From NCBI GenBank assembly GCA_020205615.1, contig CM035163.1, positions 51,247,899-51,311,898 of the forward strand: a DNA stretch of 64,000 bases. Reading direction: 5' to 3'. The notes beneath the pieces were generated by a model, which made no database searches, was not told where the DNA came from, and saw only the letters and a program-made list of their open reading frames with translations. This document shows, one piece after another, positions 45,896-54,187 of the stretch; position 1 is the stretch's first letter, and each line of letters begins with the position of its first letter. The stretch is from Panax quinquefolius. Its lineage: Eukaryota > Streptophyta > Magnoliopsida > Apiales > Araliaceae. Both the position numbers and the translations under genes were made by a program.

Positions 45896-45909
45896 TTGGT
45901 ATCAAAGCT
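45896..45909 (+). promoter_or_regulatory. Element T primer-binding site
   Basis: TTGGTATCAAAGCT, tRNA-iMet type with one change, one base inside the LTR end. Confidence 0.8.
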
Positions 45910-46063
45910 TAGGGATATGATCCCTGGCTGAGATGTGAGACAAGAACTAGGAGGGGAGAGACGGGGAATTCCTTTGCTAGTATAACCTACCTAAGTTTAT
46001 TTATTATTTAATTGGTCGGTCAGAGTATAGGGATAATATATGACATGTTAATTAACTCTTATT

Positions 46064-46797
46064 TTGTGGCAGTGTTTGAAAATGGCAGCTAAAAATGTTA
46101 ACAATGGAGTGAATGAGACCGTTGAGACACCTTTAATCACTAACCAGGTTAATGTGATGTCAGACGAAGAAGAAATTAGAGATATCTACGTGGTGAGTGA
46201 AGAACTAATAGTTGCACCCGAGCTAGTTGCAGATGTAGCAGCTGAGAGTGAGGAAGAAGAGGAAGAAGAGGAACCTGAGGAGAATTTATTAGAAGAATTT
46301 TATGATAGAAATTTAGAATTACAAAATCGTATTCATGAGTTAGAAGAGCAAGCTGAAGAACGGCAGGCGGTCGTGGAGCAAAGAGATGTAACAATTTAAA
46401 ATTGTGTTACCCGATGTGTGATGCTTGAATAGAAGCACTCTTTGGCAGAGTATAAGATATTAGAGCTGGAATCTGAGAATGCTATGATCAAAGTTCTAAT
46501 GAAAGAAGAAGCAACTGAACGAATGATAATAGATGATGCATGGGTAAAAGCCACACGACGCATAGATATTATAGAAAAAGACGTTCGTTCCAATAAGGCC
46601 AAAATAGATGAAATGGATTTTGCTTTTTGGACAACAATTGGGAGAATCCAACATCGAATTTGGAATTACCCTATGCAGAGCGGTCAACCCCAATTCGATA
46701 TGGATCGGATAGTAATGATTCGAATCATGGATCAGGGATGTGACAAAGCAATTAAGGGTGGAATGTACTCTATAGCAAAGTTAAAATCGGTAGTTTA
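46064..46797 (+). pseudogene. Unfamiliar acidic coiled-coil frame in gag position
   Basis: The first 30 codons (MWQCLKMAAKNVNNGVNETV) correspond to the gag start of elements B and C. The rest does not resemble their gag: an acidic run (ESEEEEEEEEPEENLLEEFY), a predicted coiled coil (NLELQNRIHELEEQAEERQA) and a basic/aromatic tail (WTTIGRIQHRIWNYPMQSGQ, DQGCDKAIKGGMYSIAKL). About 244 codons lie in one frame with two stops (TAA 46397, TAG about 46430), each one C-to-T change from Gln. No zinc knuckle. It may be a captured host fragment or a gag lineage I do not recognise; function unknown. Confidence 0.6.
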
Positions 46798-46800
46798 AGT

Positions 46801-47100
46801 GAGAGCGTTTGTCGAGAAACCTGAACGAAGTTATTACGGGTAAGTTAGTTATAAACTCTTGCGAAGTCTATACCTTATTCGATACCAGTTTTACCCACTC
46901 TTTTATTTCTCTTGCTTGCGCTCAACGTTTAAATTTAACTCTAGAGAAGTTAGACTTTGACTTATTAGTTGAAACTTCGTTAATAGAAACCTTCATTCCA
47001 TGTGCTATCCAAGTCTTGGATGAGAGTCACAGTTTTGAATGATATTTCTATTGTTAATAAATTTCCTGACGTATTCTTGAAGACTTCTTAGCCTACCCCT
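46801..47100 (+). pseudogene. Element T protease fragment
   Basis: Reads EKPERSYYGKLVINSCEVYT, LFDTSFTHSFISLACAQRLN and LEKLDFDLLVETSLIETF, the same aspartic-protease region as element C (DTS in place of DTG). It shortens after about 47000, omitting the GIDWL block, then continues ISIVNKFPDVF... toward the PR-RT spacer. Broken by a stop and shifts. Confidence 0.7.
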
Positions 47101-47790
47101 ATAGCGTGAAATCGAATTTTGTATTGACCCCAGTACAAAACCCATTTCTAAAACCCTCAAATATTTCTTCAACTAAAATGAACGTAACATGCGCCAAAGA
47201 TGTTGGCTCGAGCTGTTGAAGACTACGAATATACCATTCAATATCATTGTGGAAGAGCGAATGTGGTAGCTGACGCATTGAGTAGAAGATCGTATGTGTT
47301 TACGAATGCGATTTTGTTAACACAAAAACCCATTTTGTATAACTTACAAATGACGAAGATATTGTTAAAGACTCTAAGGACCAACGTGGTGATATCAAAT
47401 ATACGAGTAGAATCAACTTTAATCGATAAAGTTAAAAGCCGTTCAAGCTACAGACGCGGAGATGATGAATGTGAAGAAGAAGGTTCAAGAAGGCATTATC
47501 TCAACCCTCGATTTAATTGGCCCATTTGAAATCCTCGATTGAGTAGGAACTGTGGCCTATAGACTCGTTTTACCGCCAAGTATGTCGTGTGTTTATAACA
47601 TTTTTTACGTATCGATGTTACGTAAATATGTGGATGAACCGAACCACGTTATTAAATTAGAACTAGACGAGATAACAGAAGATTTAACGTATGAGGAGAT
47701 ACGTGTTAAAAACTTGGATAAGAAGGATCGTATTCAACACTCAAAGGTTATACCTCAAGAGTAAAAATCTGAAATGAAGTCAAGGTATCT
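47101..47790 (+). pseudogene. Element T RNH-INT-chromodomain fusion
   Basis: Order: spacer (PVQNPFLKP), an RT-end relic, CWLELLKTTN-type RNase H end with ANVVADALSRRS (about 47255-47290), an integrase zinc-region relic (STLIDKVK), then IGPFEIL and AYRLVLPPSMSCVYNIFYVS with SMLRKYVDEPNHVI. The chromodomain core LKVLWTNHDIEEMTW of element C is absent: PQ-E joins directly to a stop and KSEMKSRYLHLF. RT, most of RNH and the INT core are deleted at the same joints as in element S. Confidence 0.75.
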
Positions 47791-47843
47791 TCATCTCTTT
47801 GGCATACCAGGTACATACATAAATTTTGAGGGCAAAATTTCAT

Positions 47844-47855
47844 AAGGAGGGGAGA
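47844..47855 (+). promoter_or_regulatory. Element T polypurine tract
   Basis: AAGGAGGGGAGA directly before the 3' LTR start at 47857. Confidence 0.75.
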
Positions 47856-48773
47856 TTGTGAGACCCCAAATTTTATGAATAAAGATTTAAATTTCTTGAA
47901 ATATTTTTTTGAATATTATGGTGTGGATTTGATATAATGTTATAGTTGTGGGTAATATTTATAAATTTTGCAAAGTAAGCAAGTTGTTATATAATATTCG
48001 ATTGGTCGGGGAATATTCATTTTAACAGGGAATATTTGTACGACGGCACAATCATTGGTGGACCCCACAACGGATGTATTGTCGTACTAAGAAAATGATA
48101 GAATTATCTTTTTATAACGGCGAAAGTGTTACCGTTAAAACTGTTGAACTACCCGATAGTAAAAAATGCGATGTCTGGCGTGGTTACATAGTAGCACACG
48201 GTATTGATTATTGATGCTTACGTAAAAGTCACTCGGTTATACTCAATTATTACTCTCTGATGATTGTTGCATCATATCTCTCATATTATTGATTCAATTA
48301 TTGTCACAATTATCATCTGCATAATATGTTATATTATTAAATTAATAATTGAGATGGTAAAGTTATTCATATTATTATTTGCAATATTAATGATGTCTAG
48401 AAGTTACATCGAGGAGAGGTTTGGTCACCTAATTGCAAGGCGTCAATAAGGAGAAATCCTTATCGAAAAGCCCCTCTTTCCTGGGCACGACCTGGTTGTT
48501 AAATATTGTGAATTATAATATTAATGATGAATACGTTGTGTTGATTAAAGATGAAATTGATAGTTTCATTGTGTTGGAATTATTAGTGTTAGTGGAAATC
48601 GACATTTATTTCGATAATAATTGATGTCTGGGGGTTATATTGACCAATTAGGTAATTAACCGGATAAATGAGTAATTAATTGCTATTGATTCACATGATT
48701 ATAACTATTTATTCATATGTGTATACTATTGATTCACATTCATTCACGTGCATTTATCGAAACTATATTTTCC

Positions 48774-48782
48774 TATAAATAG
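48774..48782 (+). promoter_or_regulatory. LTR TATA box, element T
   Basis: TATAAATAG, followed 30-60 bp later by CTCATTCCTTCATT and the transcribed-looking GAGAAGTCTGCTACCTCAC region shared by all copies. Confidence 0.65.
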
Positions 48783-48958
48783 AAGCTCATTCCTTCATTA
48801 ATTTTCACCAATTTACTAAAGCTATAGAGCAATTATTATAGAGAAAAATTATAGAGTGAAAGAAGAAGAGAAGTCTGCTACCTCACTATTCCAGTATCCA
48901 GTCTTCTTTTTAGGTAAGGGGTATTATTTCTTTCGTATTCATGAAGAGAGCTTCTGTT

Positions 48959-49400
48959 ATTCCATTCTTTATTATTAAGTTGGAATAACTTTGTCTATCA
49001 TCTTAATCCGCATACATGGTGAAATTCTTCATTATTCCATTCTTTATTATTATGTTGGAATCACACTGTCTATGCAAAGTACCACATACACGGTGAAATT
49101 CTTACATTATTCCATTCTTTATTATTACGTTGGAATATCACGTCATGCGGATTACGCATTTACCGATTCCATTCTTTATTATTCTGTTGGAATATCCTGT
49201 ATGTGCGTATTACGCATGACCTGGTTCCATTATTTATTATTTTGTTAGAATAACCTGTCTGTTCGGTCTATCGCATGCCTGGTGAATTCTTCTGTTATTC
49301 CATTCTTTATTATTCTATTGGAATAACTTGTCTATGTGGATTACCGCATACATGGTTAATGACCTTTCGTATTCATTCTTTATTAAATTATGGAAATGAT
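48959..49400. repeat. 57-75 bp tandem repeat in the LTR of T
   Basis: Seven units, each opening TTCCATTCTTTATTATT and containing GTTGGAATA and GCATACATGGTGAAATTCTT-like segments. Starts near 48960, 49035, 49110, 49166, 49224, 49298 and 49372. TTCCA and TGGAA in each unit can pair. Confidence 0.85.
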
Positions 49401-49539
49401 ATGTCTACGTGGATTACCGCATGGCGGGTGAAAATCCATTTGCAGTTTCGTATATTATATTATACTCGTATGAGATATCATTTCTTTTTGTACTCGTCAT
49501 GGAATATCATTTTCTTTGGTATTTTCTTTTAGGAGTTAC

Positions 49540-49760
49540 TATTCACGGGTTACTATTCACCCAGTTACTATTCACCTAGTATTATTCACTCGGGTATTCG
49601 GGGCACTTTTTGTGTCGGAGTAAAATTCACGAGTTACTATTCACGGGTTACTATTCACCCAAATTACTATTCACTCGAATATTATTAACTCGGATATTTG
49701 GGGTACTTTTTATGTCGGGGTACTATTCACGAGGAACTATTCCTGAAGTACTATTCACCC
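49540..49760. repeat. TACTATTCAC tandem repeat in the LTR of T
   Basis: Units GTTACTATTCACGG, GTTACTATTCACCC and variants, about twelve copies: the plus-strand view of the GTGAATAGTAC array of the minus-strand LTRs. Confidence 0.85.
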
Positions 49761-50740
49761 GAAAAATATATTTCTTTTCTGTCCAAATTATTTTGGTACA
49801 TGAATATTATTCTTGAATTTTACTCTACAAAGAAGAATCATGTTAACAATTTGGACGTTATTGATTTCTGGATAAATTAAATTATAAATCTTTAAAATTT
49901 ATCCTTGAACTTGTTTTATTGAATTATTATGTAATTGTCATCATCCTCATGCTTATATTGTGATTAAAGTCATCTTTGGCTTATGTGCATAGATGGACTT
50001 GGTATGATTATGATCGAGGATTATTCTTATAATCATGGCCGTAATGTGACGAATGATGTGGTAAAAGTCCTCATTGGCTGTAGTTCATTGATGGACGAGT
50101 TGTTGGTATGATTATGACCGTGGATTATTCGGTATAATCATGACCATTGATGATTACATGAATATCCTTGGCCATGGTGCAGGGATGATGTGGTTTATTT
50201 ATTAAGCTGAGTCTCAGCGATAAAGTTGATGAAAAACTTTTTTTAAATCATAGAAGATAGTAGATTTTATGCTCTACTTGACTCTTCTAATGGATTGCTT
50301 TTTCCGCTGCAGTTATTGATCTAAATCTTATTGTCTATTGTGTTCTATCAGTTGTTATACTGTTGAAGGCTAAGGATAATTTATTATGCATTATCTTAGT
50401 CATAATATTTCTTACTGGGCTAGTTGAGCTCACCCTTTCTTTCACTGTTCTCTTCAGGAAATGAGAATATAGCTAGGAGTAGGGAATGGAGTGATGGTCC
50501 AAGATAAGTGGCTTTAGTAGTCCTCACTATTCTATGAAATAGTGTGATAATAATTGTAATGAGGACTTCATTGAGTGTGGATATTGTCTAGAAGACAATA
50601 TTCGTTTTAAAAACTCAGCTATGTTTTGTCGTATTTTTACACGACAGTTGTATTAAAGAAGTTTGTATTTGATTTATGTACCATGTATTTGGTGACTCAG
50701 AATGGGTGATGTATACCTATTTTGGGGGCTTCACACATGT

Positions 50741-51668
50741 CATTGATGTTATTACCGAGGGGATAGCAGGAAAGTTGGTAGGGAAGAAGAGGCGTGGATA
50801 TTTGGATTCGGTTATGTCTGTGGCGGGTGTTCTCCCAAAGACCGACAAACCGTATCCAAGGATGGTCATATCCTTTATTGAAGAAGATTACCCTTCAGAG
50901 CCCATCGAACCCCACGAAGGAGTACTGGTGATTACTGCACAAGTTGGTTCAGTGGACATGAAGAGAATGATGATTGACAACGAGTCTTCTGTTGATATTC
51001 TGTATGCCCATGCTTATCAGAGGATGCATTTGGATGGGCGAAAGATGGAGGTCGGACAGGAAGCTCCCTTATATGGCTTTAGCAATGATCCAGTTAAAGT
51101 TGCAGGAACTATCGAGCTACCGGTTATCTTCGGTACTGCTCCTCAACAGGTAGAAATAATGTGCAAGTTTTATGTTATGAATGTAGATTCGGCTTACAAC
51201 GCCATTTTAGGAATACCTACTTTGACTGCTCTGCAAGCTGTGACGTCAATCCCTTATTTCAAAATCAAGTTCCCAACAGCACATGGAGTTGGAGAGGTAG
51301 CAGGGGACTTGGATCTGGCTAGACGTTGCTATCGGAATGCTGTGATTGCTTCGGGAGTAGGGGTCAGTAAGCAGAAACAGACTATGGCGATAGAAATTGA
51401 GCCCTTTACTGAAAGTAGTTCGGAACCATTGGTCATGCCGGCTGGAGAGACAGAGGTGTTCGAGCTAGTTCATGGCAAGAAGGATAAAACGGTGAAGATA
51501 GGTTCAGGCCTGCCGGAACCTCTCCGGACAAACCTTATAGAACTTCTTCGATGTTATGCGGACATCTTCTCATGGGAGCCTAATGATATGCCCAGGGTAA
51601 GTCGAAAGATTGCAGAGCACAAGCTGGAAGTGGACCCATCGAAGAAGCCAGTTCGACAGAAAAGATGA
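50741..51668 (+). pseudogene. TAT element protease region
   Basis: Continues the TAT frame on the far side of element T. Blocks: PYPRMVISFIEEDYPSEPIE, VLVITAQVGSVDMKRMMIDN-ESSVDILY (protease region; the family D-x-G is changed to DNE), LYGFSNDPVKVAGTIELPVI, VMNVDSAYNAILGIPTLTAL and the RT lead-in VDPSKKPVRQKR. The frame is open for more than 300 codons, then ends at TGA 51666, one change from CGA (Arg). Open-frame calls that begin at 50676 include LTR sequence and are artefacts. Confidence 0.8.
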
Positions 51669-52470
51669 AATTTTGCACCGGAGCGTCAGAGGATCATTGA
51701 TGAAGAAATTGTAAAGTTGTTAGCTGCAGATTTCATCTTTGAGATTGACTACCCGGAATGGATGGCGAATGTGGTGCTAGTCCAGAAGCAGAATGGGAAA
51801 TGGCGAGTCTGTATTGATTACACGGACTTGAATAAAGCTTTCCCGAAGGACTTCTATCCTCTACCTCACATTGATCAGCTCATCGATGCGACTTCGGGGT
51901 ATGCATTACTTAGTTTTATGGATGCTTTTTCAGGTTATCACCATATCTCCATGTGCAAAGAGGATATACCGAAGACGGCATTCATTATGCATCGTTCGGT
52001 GTATGCCTATAAGAAGATGACATTTGGCTTGATAAATGTTGGAGCTACCTATCAGAGGATGATGAACTTCGTCTTCCAGAAGTAGTTGGGGAGGAACATG
52101 GAAGTATATGTTGATGACATGATAGTAAAGAGCATGATCGTTCAGAAGCACTTGGACAATTTAGAAGAATGCTTTCAGACGGTCTGTCATCACAACTTAA
52201 GGCTAAATCTAACCAAGTGCACATTCGGGCTCGGTGCAGGGAAATTCCTGGGTTATCTAGTCAGTCAGAGAGGTATCGAGGCCAATCCAAAAAAGATCCA
52301 GGCTATTCTGAACATGAAGACTCCTCAATCATTCAAAGATATTCAGCGTCTAACAGGGAGGATTGCAGCTTTGAGGACGTTCATGTCTAAATCGGCAGAA
52401 AGATGTTTGCTGTTCTTTGACACGTTGAAAGGACCGAAGAATGCAAAGACGTTTCAGTGGACGTCGGAAT
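51669..52470 (+). pseudogene. TAT element reverse transcriptase
   Basis: FAPERQRIIDEEIVKLLAAD, WMANVVLVQKQNGKWRVCID, YTDLNKAFPKDFYPLPHIDQ, FMDAFSGYHHISMCKEDIPK and the active site YVDD (52107-52118), then GKFLGYLVSQRGIEANPKKI. All catalytic motifs of a Ty3/gypsy RT are present. One stop interrupts it (TAG 52083-52085, from Gln). With the stop at 51666 changed back by one base the frame would be continuous with PR. Confidence 0.88.
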
Positions 52471-52990
52471 GTGAAGATGCCTTCCAGGGAATAAAGACGT
52501 ATTTGTCTTCGGCACCTTTGTTGGTGAAGCCAGTTCTTGCTGAGCCACTATACTTATATTTAGCAGTTAGTTCACTGGCAGTGGGAGCGGTGTTGGTTCG
52601 AGAAGTTGGGGGAAAGCAGCATCCGGTTTACTATGTAAGCCATGTCCTTAGGGATGCTAAGACCAGGTATCCGAATATTCAGAAATTTGCCTTTGCTTTT
52701 ATGATAGCTAGTCGAAAGCTTAGGCAATATTTTCAAGGTTGGCTCTTGGTGGTTTACACGGATTAGCCTTTGAAGAAGGTTATAAGAAAGCCTGAAGTTT
52801 CGAGGAGACTTGCTACTTGAACAATGGAGTTGTCTCAATTTTTCATAGAATACCATCCCCGAACTGCTATAAAAGGTCAGGCTTTGGCTGATTTTATGGT
52901 AGAGTGTTCGTTTTCGTCGATGACGATTCGCGCAGAAGTCAAGTGTCTGATCGAAAGCGATTCGATTTTCTTGACCCAATCAAAGTTTGT
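52471..52990 (+). pseudogene. TAT element first RNase H (degenerate type)
   Basis: PLYLYLAVSSLAVGAVLVRE, QHPVYYVSHVLRDAKTRYPN and FAFAFMIASRKLRQYFQGW match the first RH of TAT elements, which lacks the usual first catalytic Asp (LAVSS here). Stops at 52764 (TAG in YTD*PLKK) and about 52818 (TGA in LAT*TMELSQF) fit CAG and TGG codons. It ends with TAIKGQALADFMVE. Confidence 0.8.
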
Positions 52991-52994
52991 GGAT

Positions 52995-53480
52995 GTTGTA
53001 TGCAGATGGGTCTTCTACTTCGAACATCAGTGGGGCAGGGATTATTTTGATAAGTCCAAAGGGATTCAAAGTGTAGCAGACCATCATATTTGGGTTCAGG
53101 GCAACTAATAACGAGGCAGAGTACGAAGCTGTGTTGGCAGGTTTACGACTGGAGAAGAGTCTGGAAATTCAGAAGCTAATCATCTATAGTGACTCCCAGC
53201 TAGTCATCAAGCAAGTCTCAGGGGAATATGAAGCTCGAGGTTCGAAAATGATCAAGTACAAGGTAGAGTTAAAGGATAGACTTCAATATTTCATCTCCTA
53301 TGAGTTTCAAGGCGTTGAATGTAATGATAATTCTATTGCCGATGCATTATCAAATCTAGCTATTACGGATGCTAGTAATTTTGATGGATCAGTTTATTTG
53401 GAGATTCTGCAGCAGCCTAGTATCCAACATGAATCGGTGATGTGTGTTGAGCGTTTTAACTATTGGCTGACTCCATATTT
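52995..53480 (+). pseudogene. TAT element second, archaeal-like RNase H
   Basis: LYADGSSTSNISGAGIILIS opens the domain, a stop (TAG about 53076) follows, then ATNNEAEYEAVLAGLRLEKS, IYSDSQLVIKQVSGEYEARG and NSIADALSNLA. The four acidic residues (ADG, EAE, SDS, ADA) of an RNase H are present. A second RNase H of this type is characteristic of the TAT lineage. The open frame continues into the tandem repeats at 53490; no integrase follows. Confidence 0.85.
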
Positions 53481-53489
53481 GGAATATTT

Positions 53490-53860
53490 GGCAGGTGGTC
53501 CTTATGAATTTGTTAGGCCCCGAGTGGTAAACAAATTTCATGGTGAAAGGAGGTTCAGATGGACTCACTGACCATTCGATGGTAGCCTATCTGGCAGATG
53601 GTCCTTATGAATTTGTTAGGCCCCGAGTGGTAAACAAATTTCATGGTGAAAGGAGGTTCGGGTGGACTCGTTGACCATTCGATGGTAGCCTATCTGGAAG
53701 GTGGTCCTTATAAATTTGTTAGGTCCCGAGTGGTAAACAAATTTCATGGTGAAAGGAGGATCGGGTGGACTCGCTGACCATTCGATGGTAGCCTATCTTA
53801 CAGGTGGTCCTTATGAATTTGTTAGGCCCCAAGTGGTAAACAAATTCCAAATGATGCAAG
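53490..53860 (+). repeat. 103-bp tandem repeat, 3.6 units
   Basis: Unit starts at 53490, 53593, 53696 and 53799 (exact 103-bp period) with GGTGGTCCTTATGAATTTGT, AAACAAATTTCATGGTGAAA and GACCATTCGATGGTAGCCTA in each. Units differ by a few bases. 103 is not a multiple of three, so no long coding repeat. It occupies the place where integrase normally begins. Confidence 0.92.
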
Positions 53861-54187
53861 GAGGTTCGGTTGGATTAATCTCTTACATGATCTGTCTCAC
53901 ACTTCGGTAACGATAAGTATTGCATTACTTTCTTACCTTATTTTGTTAAGTGTTGAGTTCGGGTTGTGTTATTCTTGATCTTAACTGTTATATGACTTGC
54001 TTGATTAACAGATTAAGTTCAAATTAAAAGAAGCTTATACATTTTTCAAGTTGATTGATACTGAATTATTAATAAGAAATAAATTACGCATAAGTCATAA
54101 GGAACAAATTTGATATTTCATTGATTAAATTGAAAGATAGAAAATTTTTTACAAAAGCCTAAATCTAGGAAGAAGCAATATCATTTT
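53861..54187. other. Spacer between repeats and antisense gene
   Basis: No integrase motifs, no open frame. TTGCTTGATTAACAG and AT-rich sequence only; it could include the antisense gene's 3' untranslated region. Confidence 0.35.

Larger units (their letters stand above)
44212..50735 (+). mobile_element. Element T, deleted Tekay-like element with TSD
   Basis: LTRs 44212-45894 and 47857-50735 enclose only 1.96 kb. Flanks are CACGT (44207-44211) and CATGT (50736-50740), a 5-bp duplication with one C-to-T change. It sits inside the gag-pol frame of the TAT element. The internal part has a primer-binding site, an unusual gag-position frame, a PR fragment and an RNH-INT-chromodomain fusion; RT, most of RNH and the INT core are missing. 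It must have moved by using proteins of a related full-length element. Confidence 0.85.
47857..50735 (+). mobile_element. Element T, 3' LTR (2.9 kb, most complete)
   Basis: TGTGAGACCCCAAATTTTATG ... TTTTGGGGGCTTCACA. Contains, in order, U3 with a TATA box (48774-48782), a 57-75 bp tandem array (48959-49400), the TACTATTCAC array (49540-49760), TGGTATGATTATGACC repeats near 49995-50150 and the terminal GGGGGCTTCACA. This is the best reference copy of the LTR family in the window. Confidence 0.85.

Noticed and set aside
48959..49400. Regularly spaced repeats that could suggest a CRISPR array
   Set aside because: Units are direct tandem copies without unique spacers, in a plant LTR.
50676..50740. 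N-terminal extension of the TAT protease frame (MYHVFGDSEWVMYTYFGGF)
   Set aside because: This is the end of the 3' LTR of element T read through the target duplication, not part of the TAT protein.
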